Assembly (NCBI GenBank): GCA_023150475.1
Contig: JAKLKU010000003.1
Span: forward strand, 1-64,000
Reading direction: 5' to 3'
Origin: Planctomycetota bacterium
GTDB taxonomy: Bacteria > Planctomycetota > UBA1135 > GCA-002686595
DNA length: 64,000 bases
The position numbers and the translations under genes were made by a program. A model generated the notes under the pieces. That model did not search any database. It saw only the letters and a list, made by a program, of their open reading frames with translations, and had not been told where the DNA came from. This document shows positions 35,861 through 43,477 of this stretch, one piece after another (the first letter of the stretch is position 1; every line of letters begins with the position of its first letter).

Positions 35861-36985
35861 TCAGACTGCGGGGCTCGACTCCTTGCGCACTTGTCGCGCG
35901 ATCGCCCACACGAAACCGACGAGTTCGCGCGCGCACGCGACCACCGCGATCTGCTGGCTCTTGCCGCGCTGTACGAGGTGTCAGAAGCGTTTGTGCTGTC
36001 GTCTGCGCGCCTTGTCGGCGATCGCGATGACGCCCGGACTGAGTCCTTCACAGCGGCGCTTCATCGTCAAGCTGAGCTTGGGGTCGAGGCGACTGCTCCA
36101 AGCGGCTTCGACGCAGACGCGTCGGCCGTGCGGATTGCCGGCCTTGGTGATCGCTCCGCGCTGCACGCTGGCGCCGCTGGAGTGCTCCGAAGGCGTCAGA
36201 CCGAGGTAGCTCATCAGCTTGGCTGCGGTCGGAAAGCGCGCCATGTCGCCGATCTCGACCAAGATCGTCGCAGCGACGATCACGCTGACGCCTCGCAGCG
36301 CTTGCATCGCACGGAAGAGCGGCGCGTCCTGCTCGCTAGCGAGGATGTAGTGCTCCAAGCGCCGGGTGAGGTGTGCGAGACGCTCGCCGATCCTCGCGAC
36401 TTCTTGGAAGTAGTCTTCGAGCACCTCTTGCTGCGCAGCGAGCTCGAAGCGCTAGCTGCGGATCCACTCCAAGTGCGCACCCGTCCAGCTCGACTTCTTG
36501 TCCCAGGTGCGCCCGTGGCGCAGCAGGAAGGATTGCAGCTGCTGACGCGCCTTGTGCTGCGCGCGCATCACGTCCTCGCGTGCGCGCACGAGATCGCGCA
36601 GTGCTTCGCGCTGACAGCTGGGCTGCTCGATCGGCACGAGCTCATTGGAGCGCAGGTAGCGCGCGAGCTTGACCGCATCGCGCCGATCTGTCTTGACGCG
36701 CTCGCCGCTGCGCTGCGGTGTCCTCGAGGGCGCGACGACGATGCAGTCGATGCCTCGCTCCTTCAGGGCTCGGGCGAGACCGTACCCGGTCGGCCCAGCT
36801 TCGTAGGCGACGTGCAGGCGCGCGGGCTCGCCCAAGGGCTCGAGTTTGCGCAGCAGTCGAGGGAGATCGTGCGGGATCACGCCCAGCTCGAAGATCTCGT
36901 CGTAGGGACCGCCTTCGGCCACCGCGATGGCGATCGATTTCTTGTCGACGTCCAGACCGATGAACTTCTGCGTGTCTACTTGCAT
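35861..36985 (-). pseudogene. IS110-family transposase with two in-frame stop codons
   Basis: Read as one frame it would encode 374 residues, a normal length. The N-terminal DEDD RuvC-like domain starts at the ATG 36983-36985 (FIGLDVDKKSIAIAVAEGG, HVAYEAGPTGYGLARAL, VKTDRRDAVKLARYLRS). The C-terminal Transposase_20 domain follows (LRGVSVIVAATILVEIGD, YLGLTPSEHSSG, GNPHGRRVCVEAAW). A TAG at 36452-36454 breaks HLEWIRS from RFELAAQQEVLEDYF, and a TGA at 35981-35983 breaks RRRQHKRF from HLVQRGKSQQIAVVACAREL. Family members usually have Gln or another residue and Trp at these points, so CAG-to-TAG and TGG-to-TGA transitions would explain both. The product is predicted inactive. Confidence 0.88.
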
Positions 36986-37203
36986 GGGACCGGGCTCCTT
37001 GATGCGGCTCTGCGCCGCGGTTTGGGCTCGTCCTGGACCACGCGTAACCCGCGAGAGTCAAGGACGCCCGGTCCGTCCATCCTGTTTGAGATCGATGCGC
37101 GTGTCGTCGAACGACTTCGGCGGCGCGCATCGCTCTCGGAGCGCAGCCGGCCGCCGGAAGGTGGGCGGCTGCGCTCGTTCGGGGGACGCGCGGCGGACGC
37201 GAC

Positions 37204-38124
37204 TCAGCGTCCGGCGCCCGCGAACGAACGTCGCACTTTCGACTCGGAAGCGCCGGCGCCGCCACCGAGCACGGCGCCCGACTTCCGCGCGAGCTCCGCG
37301 ACGTCGAGTTCGAACGCGGTTTCGTCGAGGCCGGCAGGCTGGGTCGCGAGCCACGCGTCGACGGCGAGCACCCACAACGCGCACGTGCCTTCGAGCGTGG
37401 TGTGCAACCCGTCGGATTGCATCAGTCGCCGCTGCGCGGACGCGTCGAACTCCTGCCCGCGGACGGTGAACGCTTCGCCCTTGGTCAACTTCGAGAACAG
37501 CGACGCGACCGGCACGAGCACGACGTTCTTGCGCCGCTTCGCCCAGTTCGCGCACTTCTCGTTCAACCTCGCGATCACGGCGCTCGGCGGGATCGATTCG
37601 GGCGGAAGCATCAGCCGATCGACCTTCGCGCCGTTGAAGTCGGGCAAGTCGCCGAGCAGCACGGTGCCTTTCACACCTTCGAGCGCTTTCAAGCCGTCCT
37701 CGAGCCGGCCGATGCGCTCCTTCTCGTCGCCTGCGCCGTAACCGAGCCAGAAGAGATAGTCGAGTGCGACGACCAGCGTCGGTTTCGCCGCGCCCGCCTC
37801 CTTGGCGAGCCGTTTCGCCGTCGCTTTCGCCGCGCTGAAGAACAGCAGATCGGATTCGTCGAGCGGCGCCGCGTGCGCACCGACGATCGACGCGTCGACG
37901 ATCTGCGCGAGTTTGAGTCTCGACGTCTGCCCTTGGAACGGATCGGCGCGCGGGTCGAGTCCAAAGCCCGCGCTGACGCTCGCGCCGACGACGACCACTC
38001 TGCCGAGCGCCGCGGGGGCTTTCGTGTCCGAGGCGAGCGTCGCACTCGCGCCGTCGAACCCCGACGTGAAGGACGTCACGAGGACGAGCAGACCTAGGAC
38101 GAACACCGTGGGCGCGAGCTTCAT
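37204..38124 (-). CDS. Exported SGNH-hydrolase-like protein
   Basis: The 306-residue protein has a signal peptide (MKLAPTVFVLGLLVLVTSFTSG). The SGNH fold is suggested by VVVGASVSAGFG (block I, serine in GAS or SVS), DYLFWLG in the middle and the C-terminal SDGLHTTLEG, which contains the catalytic Asp/His pattern DxLH. It is likely an esterase or deacetylase acting outside the cytoplasm; the substrate is unknown. It is separated from the insertion sequence by 123 bp and is not disrupted by it. Confidence 0.75.
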   Translation of the reverse strand: MKLAPTVFVLGLLVLVTSFTSGFDGASATLASDTKAPAALGRVVVVGASVSAGFGLDPRADPFQGQTSRLKLAQIVDASIVGAHAAPLDESDLLFFSAAKATAKRLAKEAGAAKPTLVVALDYLFWLGYGAGDEKERIGRLEDGLKALEGVKGTVLLGDLPDFNGAKVDRLMLPPESIPPSAVIARLNEKCANWAKRRKNVVLVPVASLFSKLTKGEAFTVRGQEFDASAQRRLMQSDGLHTTLEGTCALWVLAVDAWLATQPAGLDETAFELDVAELARKSGAVLGGGAGASESKVRRSFAGAGR

Positions 38125-38226
38125 GCTTCACGGTTCTATCGCGAGCGCGATCCGTGGCCCAGGGCCCGAACCCCCGATTCCCGCGTCCGCCACCGCGGCG
38201 CCGAGGATCGGAATGCGTCGCCTGGA

Positions 38227-38829
38227 TCAGTTCGACCAACCGAAGACGAGCGACACCCGCGTGAAGTCGACGTCGCCGTCGGCGCCGGCGAGCTCGATGT
38301 CGGTGCCGAACACGGTGCGGAGATCGAGACCGAGGTCGAACGTGCCGCCGAAGTTCCAGTAGACACCGGTGCGGGCGTACAGGCCGAACGTGATGTCCTC
38401 TTCTTCGTCGTACACGAACGAGCCCTGCGTGACGCGCGCCGCGACGTCGATGACGGTGACGCCGGCGCCGACGAACGGATGCAGCCGGCCGTCGAGCAAC
38501 GTGAACGTCTGTCGCGCGCCGCCGAAGAGCTCGGCCATGCTCATCTCGGCATCGGTGCCCATCGGCAGCACATCGGCTTCGTCGAACGCGATCGCCGCGC
38601 CGAGCTCGCCGCCGAAACCGGACTCACGGTTGCGCATCTCGAAGGTGCCGCCGATCGCCATCGGCTCGTCGGTCGGTTTCCAGTAGCCCTCGTCGGTCAT
38701 CGATTGCCCACCGAGCTCGAGCGTTCCGCGCACGACCGTCTCGGGGTCGTAATACGCGTCCGGCATCGCCACGATGCAGCCGGCATCCAACGCCGTGAAG
38801 ACCAATGGGAGCACGTGGCGCAGCTGCAT
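38227..38829 (-). CDS. Small exported beta-barrel-like protein
   Basis: The 200-residue protein begins MQLRHVLPLVFTALDAGC, a signal sequence with a possible but non-canonical lipobox (DAGC, Cys18). The rest alternates hydrophobic and polar residues with many glycines (FGGELGAAIAFDEADV, LHPFVGAGVTVIDVAARV, FGLYARTGVYWNFGGTFDLG, FTRVSLVFGWSN). It ends in an aromatic-polar motif typical of outer-membrane beta strands. It fits an OmpA/OmpW-like eight-strand barrel; function unknown. The adjacent gene on the right is divergent. Confidence 0.65.
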   Translation of the reverse strand: MQLRHVLPLVFTALDAGCIVAMPDAYYDPETVVRGTLELGGQSMTDEGYWKPTDEPMAIGGTFEMRNRESGFGGELGAAIAFDEADVLPMGTDAEMSMAELFGGARQTFTLLDGRLHPFVGAGVTVIDVAARVTQGSFVYDEEEDITFGLYARTGVYWNFGGTFDLGLDLRTVFGTDIELAGADGDVDFTRVSLVFGWSN

Positions 38830-38929
38830 GTTCGGATCTTCGTCCGCGGCCGCGAGAAGCGCATCGGCCGGAAGACGCAGGCCGCACTGCTCCTTCCGCC
38901 GCAGCCGCTGCGTAGGCCGAGTGGCTCGC

Positions 38930-38935
38930 TAGAGT
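38930..38935 (+). promoter_or_regulatory. Putative -10 box of the esterase gene
   Basis: TAGAGT in the context GCTAGAGTGG, 15 nt before the ATG at 38951. There is no Shine-Dalgarno sequence, so the leader would be very short. Confidence 0.3.
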
Positions 38936-38950
38936 GGTCCCCCACTCGCC

Positions 38951-40273
38951 ATGCACTCGCTCGCCGCGCTCGCCCCGCTCGCCCCACTCGCCCCACTCGC
39001 CGTGGTCCTCGCCACGTTCTGTGTCCCGACCGAACTCCAAGCGCCCAAGCCGCTCGGAGCGAAGGAGACCCAGGACGCGGTCGCGCGCTACCTCGCGCTC
39101 GACGGGCGTGTCGCCGAACGACGCGCGGAACAGCTCGAACTGCTCGCGAAGCTGGACGTCGCACGCGAGTTGACGCCATCCGAGGTCAAGTCGTGGCGCG
39201 ACAAGATCGCGAAGGCGCTCGCGAAGGGCGCGAAGAAGCTCGAAGCCGAGGACGGCGCTCAATGGTTCTGGCCCGCCGACAAGCAGCAGGGCACCACCGA
39301 CCGCGGCTTCTTCATCGTCGGCGGCGAGACCAAGAAGCCGAAAGGCCTCTTGATCGGCATGCACGGCGGAGGCGTCGGTTCGGGTGACGCGTGGTCCGCG
39401 CACGGATCGATGAACGCCGCCGTCAAGAAGTGCGGCTGGCTCGGCATCTATCCTGAAGTGCTCGAGAAGACCGAACGCGGCTGGACCGACTCGGGCACCG
39501 AGGAGTTCGTGCTCGACTTGATCGAGAGCGCGCTCGTGACGTGGAAGCTCGACCGCGACCAGGTCTACTTCTCCGGTCACTCGATGGGCGGCTACGGCAC
39601 GTGGACGCTCGGCGCGCATCACGCCGATCTCGTCGCCGGACTCGCGCCGTCCGCCGGTGCGCCGACGCCGGTGCTCGATCGCACCGGCAACGTGATCGAC
39701 GTCGACCTCGGCGTGATCCCGTCGCTGCGCAACGTGCCGATCCGCATCTACCAATCCGACGACGACCCGAACGTGCCGCCCGGAGCCAATCGAGCGGCGG
39801 CGAAGATGCTCGGGCTCGCGAAAGAACGCTGGGGCGGTTTCGATTTCGAGTATTGGGAGGTGCCGCAGCGCCAACACGATCTGCCGCCCGGCGGATTCGA
39901 AGCGTTGCTCGCGAAGCTCGCCGGCAAACGTCGCGAGGCGCGGCCGACGAAGATCGTCTGGCAACCGGTGCTCGGCTGGAAACGCCAGTTCTACTGGCTC
40001 TTCTGGGAGACGCCGAAACACGGCGCGACGGTCGTCGCGGAGCTCGACCGCGCGAAGAACGAGATTCGCGTCACGTGCGACAAGGATCCGAAGGGGCTCG
40101 CCGTGTTGCTCGACGAAAGCCTCGTCGACTTCTCGAAGGACGTGACCGTCTACCTCGGCGACACGTCGGTGTTCTTCGGCAAGCCGCAGCGCACGCTGTC
40201 GACGCTGCTCCTCACTGGCGCACGCAACGATCCCGAGCTCTCGTACTCGGCTCGCGTCGTGCTCGCGCCTTGA
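38951..40273 (+). CDS. Exported alpha/beta hydrolase (esterase/depolymerase-like)
   Basis: The 440-residue protein has a signal peptide built from LAP repeats (MHSLAALAPLAPLAPLAVVL). The hydrolase core shows IGMHGGGVGSGD (oxyanion region), FSGHSMGGYGTW (nucleophile Ser211), an acid candidate in QSDDDPNVPP and a His in RQHDLPPGG. It resembles PHB-depolymerase/feruloyl-esterase-like hydrolases. The C-terminal 100 residues (KIVWQPVLGWKRQFYWLFWE onward) form an extra beta domain common in planctomycete versions. It is followed after 32 nt by a dehydrogenase gene on the same strand, so the two may be co-transcribed through a hairpin. Confidence 0.85.
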   Translation: MHSLAALAPLAPLAPLAVVLATFCVPTELQAPKPLGAKETQDAVARYLALDGRVAERRAEQLELLAKLDVARELTPSEVKSWRDKIAKALAKGAKKLEAEDGAQWFWPADKQQGTTDRGFFIVGGETKKPKGLLIGMHGGGVGSGDAWSAHGSMNAAVKKCGWLGIYPEVLEKTERGWTDSGTEEFVLDLIESALVTWKLDRDQVYFSGHSMGGYGTWTLGAHHADLVAGLAPSAGAPTPVLDRTGNVIDVDLGVIPSLRNVPIRIYQSDDDPNVPPGANRAAAKMLGLAKERWGGFDFEYWEVPQRQHDLPPGGFEALLAKLAGKRREARPTKIVWQPVLGWKRQFYWLFWETPKHGATVVAELDRAKNEIRVTCDKDPKGLAVLLDESLVDFSKDVTVYLGDTSVFFGKPQRTLSTLLLTGARNDPELSYSARVVLAP

Positions 40274-40283
40274 ACGATCGGTA

Positions 40284-40309
40284 GCATGCGGCCCGGAGGT
40301 GCCGCATGC
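40284..40309 (+). promoter_or_regulatory. Hairpin enclosing the ribosome binding site and start codon
   Basis: GCATGCGGC (40284-40292) pairs perfectly with GCCGCATGC (40301-40309). The loop CCGGAGGT holds the Shine-Dalgarno GGAGG and the 3' arm contains the ATG start (40306-40308). A TAGCAT box lies at 40282-40287. The fold would hide the start codon; it may be an RNA thermometer, an attenuator or a terminator of the upstream gene. Confidence 0.5.
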
Positions 40310-41460
40310 GTCGAACGATCGTCCTGGGACTGCTCTGCGCGCTCGCCTGCCGGACGGCCGAGCCCGCGCGGGACTCGCGTTCCGCACCGGCGGCGAGCAC
40401 GTCCGCGGTGCTCGCGAGCGACGCGGAGCGACTCACCGACGCGCTCGCGATCGGTTCCGAACGCGGCGCGCGCATCGCGCTCGACACGCAGGGTGGGAAA
40501 CGCGAGCTGCTCTACCTCGCCGGCGACGTCTCCGAGGACGAACAGGATCGGCTCTACCAGCTCGCGCCGAACGTGCGCGTGCTCGCCAAACTCTCGCGCG
40601 AGGACGCGCTGAAGTGGGCCGACCAAGCCGACGGTTGTGACGCACAGTTCCTTTCGCCGGAGTTCCTCGCGAAGGCGAAGAAGCTCCGTTACGTGCAGGC
40701 CAGGAGCGCGGGCGTCGATCGGTACGCCGGCATGCAGGAGCTGCGGGCGCGCTCCGAGATCGTCCTCTGCAACCTGCGCGCGGTGCACGGCCCCGCGATC
40801 GCCGACCACGTGTTCGCGATGTTGCTCGCGCTCGCGCGCGACTTGCCGTCCGCGTGGGAACGTCAACGCGCCGGAGAATGGCGGCGCGACGGCGCGCGCG
40901 AGCCTTTCTCGCTCGCCGGCCGCACGTTGCTGGTCGTCGGGCTCGGCGGCATCGGCACCGAAGTCGCGCGCCGCGCCAAGGGCTTCGAGATGCGCGTGCT
41001 CGCGACGCGCCGCAGCGGCACCGACGCGCCTTCGTTCGTCGATCGAGTCGAACTCGCGGATCGACTCGGCGAGCTCTTGCCGCTCGCGGACGTGATCGTG
41101 CTCTGCGTGCCGCTGACGCCGGAGACGACCAACTTGATCGACGCGCGAGCGTTCGCTGCGCTCAAGCCCGGCGCGATCCTGGTCAACATCGCACGCGGCA
41201 AAGTGGTCGACACGCCGGCCCTCGTCGAAGCGCTGAAGTCCGGACGGCTCGGCGGTGCATGTCTCGACGTCACGGAACCCGAACCGTTGCCGCAGGATCA
41301 CGAGCTCTGGCGTCTCGCGAACGTGTTGATCACGCCGCACGTCGCAGCGAGCGCGAGCCTGACCGATGATCGCGCGACGGCGCTGCTGCGCGAAAACCTG
41401 CGGCGTTTCGCGCGGGGCGAGCCGCTGCTCAACGTCGTCGACTGGAACGCGGGCTACTGA
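40306..41460 (+). CDS. D-isomer-specific 2-hydroxyacid dehydrogenase with export signal
   Basis: The 384-residue protein is a full 2-hydroxyacid dehydrogenase: LLVVGLGGIGTEVARR (NAD-binding, 208-223), the catalytic Arg297 in NIARGKVVD, Glu in DVTEPEPLP and His345 in TPHVAAS. Such enzymes reduce 2-oxoacids with NAD(P)H in the cytoplasm. The N-terminus here reads MRRTIVLGLLCALACRTAEP: basic residues, a hydrophobic core and a lipobox-like ALAC (Cys15), followed by a low-complexity linker. That suggests a lipoprotein outside the cytoplasm, which would be unusual for this enzyme. The start codon sits in a hairpin with GGAGG in the loop. Cofactor supply outside the membrane is an open question. Confidence 0.88.
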   Translation: MRRTIVLGLLCALACRTAEPARDSRSAPAASTSAVLASDAERLTDALAIGSERGARIALDTQGGKRELLYLAGDVSEDEQDRLYQLAPNVRVLAKLSREDALKWADQADGCDAQFLSPEFLAKAKKLRYVQARSAGVDRYAGMQELRARSEIVLCNLRAVHGPAIADHVFAMLLALARDLPSAWERQRAGEWRRDGAREPFSLAGRTLLVVGLGGIGTEVARRAKGFEMRVLATRRSGTDAPSFVDRVELADRLGELLPLADVIVLCVPLTPETTNLIDARAFAALKPGAILVNIARGKVVDTPALVEALKSGRLGGACLDVTEPEPLPQDHELWRLANVLITPHVAASASLTDDRATALLRENLRRFARGEPLLNVVDWNAGY

Positions 41461-41689
41461 GTCGCGCGGAGCTTTTCGAGGCAATCGAGCTCGCGGCCGC
41501 AGCCGTGGACGCGGGCTCGAGAAGATCCTCGTGAATGCACCACGCAGCCCGACTCGAATCGGGTTACAGTCCGTCTTCGAGATCGAACGCTTTCGCTCGC
41601 GCCCGTGGCGATGCGGAGGGCGGCGTTTCTTCCTGCTGGGTTCCGCACGAAGGCGCGTTGGTCAACCCCGCGAGCCAGGTGGACCGCAG

Positions 41690-41881
41690 ATGGAGTCCTT
41701 CGGCAAACGCCAACGCGAGCGCCAAAAGCGCGAGAAGCGCGAACAGAAGCTCGCACGCCGCCGCGATCGTTCCGTGCCTCGCACGGTGCCCGTCGAGGCA
41801 CGGCCACCGCTCCATGGCAACGGCGCGCCCGCCGTGCCCGCACCGCCGCCGTCCACTCGAACCGAGGAATCGTCGCGATGA
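41690..41881 (+). CDS. Small basic protein
   Basis: A 63-residue protein starting MESFGKRQRERQKREKREQK, very rich in Lys, Arg and Glu and followed by a Pro-rich tail. The N-terminal FGKRQRE-type motif recurs in short proteins of many bacteria, as far as I recall; no function is known to me. Its stop overlaps the ATG of the next gene by 4 nt (ATGA), which supports both as real. A GGTGGA lies 5 nt upstream. Confidence 0.6.
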   Translation: MESFGKRQRERQKREKREQKLARRRDRSVPRTVPVEARPPLHGNGAPAVPAPPPSTRTEESSR

Positions 41882-42171
41882 TCCGAGAGACCCAAACAGC
41901 CAACCGCACGCCGGCCCTGACGTCCGATCTCTGGCACGTGGTGCACGCGCGGTGGGACGGCGTCGCCCGCAAGAAGCCGCTCTTCGTGCGCGAGATCGTC
42001 AGCGAGCACGACGCACGCGAGACCGCGGTCGACGCCGCACGAGCGCTGCGCGGAACGGTCGCGCCGACCATGGCCGAACGCGAGGAGCACTTGCGCGATC
42101 AGATCTTCGTGCGCCAGCCCGCGTACCAATCGCTGATCACGGCCGAGCGCTTGAAGCGGCGCTTGCGCTGA
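41878..42171 (+). CDS. Small protein of unknown function, coupled to the basic protein
   Basis: A 97-residue protein (MIRETQTANRTPALTSDLWH onward) with mixed charge, no signal peptide and no recognised domain. The C-terminus is Arg-rich (TAERLKRRLR). It overlaps the preceding small gene by 4 nt and ends 12 bp from the convergent desaturase gene. The dense packing argues that it is coding. Confidence 0.6.
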   Translation: MIRETQTANRTPALTSDLWHVVHARWDGVARKKPLFVREIVSEHDARETAVDAARALRGTVAPTMAEREEHLRDQIFVRQPAYQSLITAERLKRRLR

Positions 42172-42183
42172 CCGACGCGAGCC

Positions 42184-43302
42184 TCAACTCCGTGCTCGAG
42201 GCGGCGCGGTGTCGTCCGCCGACTCTCGGGCCTCGTCGTGCTGCTTCGAGAGCTTCGCGCGCCGCCGGCGCAACGACTCGAGGTGTCGATAGCCGACGAG
42301 CTTCTTCGACGACTCGTCCCAGAGCCGCAGCGCGCCGAGCCGGAAACTCGACCAGAACGTCACCGGCTTGACGTCGCGGAACAACGGATCAGAGCGGTGA
42401 CAGCGCTCCAAGTTGTAGTTCGGGATCCGCGGGCTGAGGTGGTGGATGTGGTGGAAGCCGATGTTGCCCGAGAACCACTGCAACACGCGCGGGAGCTTGT
42501 AGAAGGAACTCCCCTGCAGCGCGGCCGTCGTGTAGCTCCAATCGTCGCCGCGCTCCCAGTACGCGTCCTCGAACTGGTGCTGCACGTAGAACAGCCAAAC
42601 GCCCGCGGAACCCGCGACGGCGAGCGCCACGAGCTGCAGGACGAGGAACGGCACGACGCCGAACAACGCGCTCATGCCGACGATCGCGACGAGCAGCGCG
42701 GCGTTCATCCACCAGACCGACGCACGTTCGCGCCGGCTCGCGCCGCGCGAAGGCAAGCGCTGCAGCACGACGAAGAGCACCAGCGGGGCGAGCACGAACA
42801 ACACGAACGGGTTGCGCGCCAGTCGATACGCGAAGCGCCGCCAACGTGACGCTTCGAGATACTCCTGCACCGTCAACGTCCACACGTCGCCGACGCCGCG
42901 CTTGTCGAGGTTGCCGGCCGACGCATGGTGGATCGAGTGCTCCCAGCGCCAGTGGTAGTACGGCGTGAACGTCAGGAGGCCGGCGATCCAGCCCCACACG
43001 TCGTTCGCCCGCCTCGACACGAAGAACGAACCGTGTCCGCAGTCGTGGAAGATGATGAAACAGCGGACGAGCAAGCCGCCGGCGAGCACGGCGAGCGGCA
43101 CCGCCAGCCACCACGAGATGCCAACGGCGAAGTACATCAACACCCAGACGCCGACGTACGCGCCGAACGTGTCGAAGAGCTGCCAGATCGCGCGCCATCG
43201 ATTGGGGACCTGATAACGCTCGACGAGCGCCTTCCACGCAGCGACGTCGGCTGCGTGCTTCGCAGCCGCGAGCGGTTCGAGGGCTCCTACGTTGGCTTCC
43301 AA
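42184..43302 (-). CDS. Membrane fatty acid desaturase
   Basis: The 372-residue integral membrane enzyme inserts double bonds into acyl chains. It shows all three histidine boxes of the acyl-lipid desaturases: HDCGH (86-90), HSIHH (122-126) and HHIHH (284-288). Four or more hydrophobic segments surround them (YVGVWVLMYFAVGISWWLAV, FVLFVLAPLVLFVVL, AALLVAIVGMSALFGVVPFL). The pattern fits delta-12/omega-type desaturases. The start is a TTG (43300-43302); no ATG or GTG lies nearby in frame and GGGAGA is found about 10 nt upstream. Electron donors are not encoded next to it. Confidence 0.92.
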   Translation of the reverse strand: MEANVGALEPLAAAKHAADVAAWKALVERYQVPNRWRAIWQLFDTFGAYVGVWVLMYFAVGISWWLAVPLAVLAGGLLVRCFIIFHDCGHGSFFVSRRANDVWGWIAGLLTFTPYYHWRWEHSIHHASAGNLDKRGVGDVWTLTVQEYLEASRWRRFAYRLARNPFVLFVLAPLVLFVVLQRLPSRGASRRERASVWWMNAALLVAIVGMSALFGVVPFLVLQLVALAVAGSAGVWLFYVQHQFEDAYWERGDDWSYTTAALQGSSFYKLPRVLQWFSGNIGFHHIHHLSPRIPNYNLERCHRSDPLFRDVKPVTFWSSFRLGALRLWDESSKKLVGYRHLESLRRRRAKLSKQHDEARESADDTAPPRARS

Positions 43303-43477
43303 GATCGACGTCTCCCGTGCGCGTTCACGCGCCGCTCCTCCGGCCCCCGTGACGCCGCGTCGCCGGACCGGCGAAGTGCTTAGTCCGACGCTGCGACGAG
43401 CGGTATGCCCCCGAGAGCGGAGGCTCGTTGGCGGGGACGATCGTACGCGCAGCGCGGGATCGCGCCCCGAGAATCGT

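Larger units (their letters stand above)
35538..37080 (-). mobile_element. IS110-family (IS1111-type) insertion sequence, decayed
   Basis: A 13-bp perfect inverted repeat bounds the element: ATGGACGGACCGG at 35538-35550 and its complement at 37068-37080. Inside is one DEDD-type transposase gene (pseudogene). Inverted repeats near the ends and a longer non-coding segment after the transposase gene (323 bp) than before it (95 bp) fit the IS1111 subgroup, whose repeats are slightly subterminal, so the true ends may be a few bp further out. No target duplication is seen, as usual for this family. Confidence 0.85.

Noticed and set aside
35981..36454. Programmed stop readthrough or selenocysteine in the transposase
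   Set aside because: Two different stop codons (TAG and TGA) occur, no recoding structure is evident, and simple transitions explain both.
38227..38829. Confident lipoprotein call for the barrel-like protein
   Set aside because: The residue at -3 of DAGC is Asp, which is not a normal lipobox, so it may be an ordinary signal peptide.
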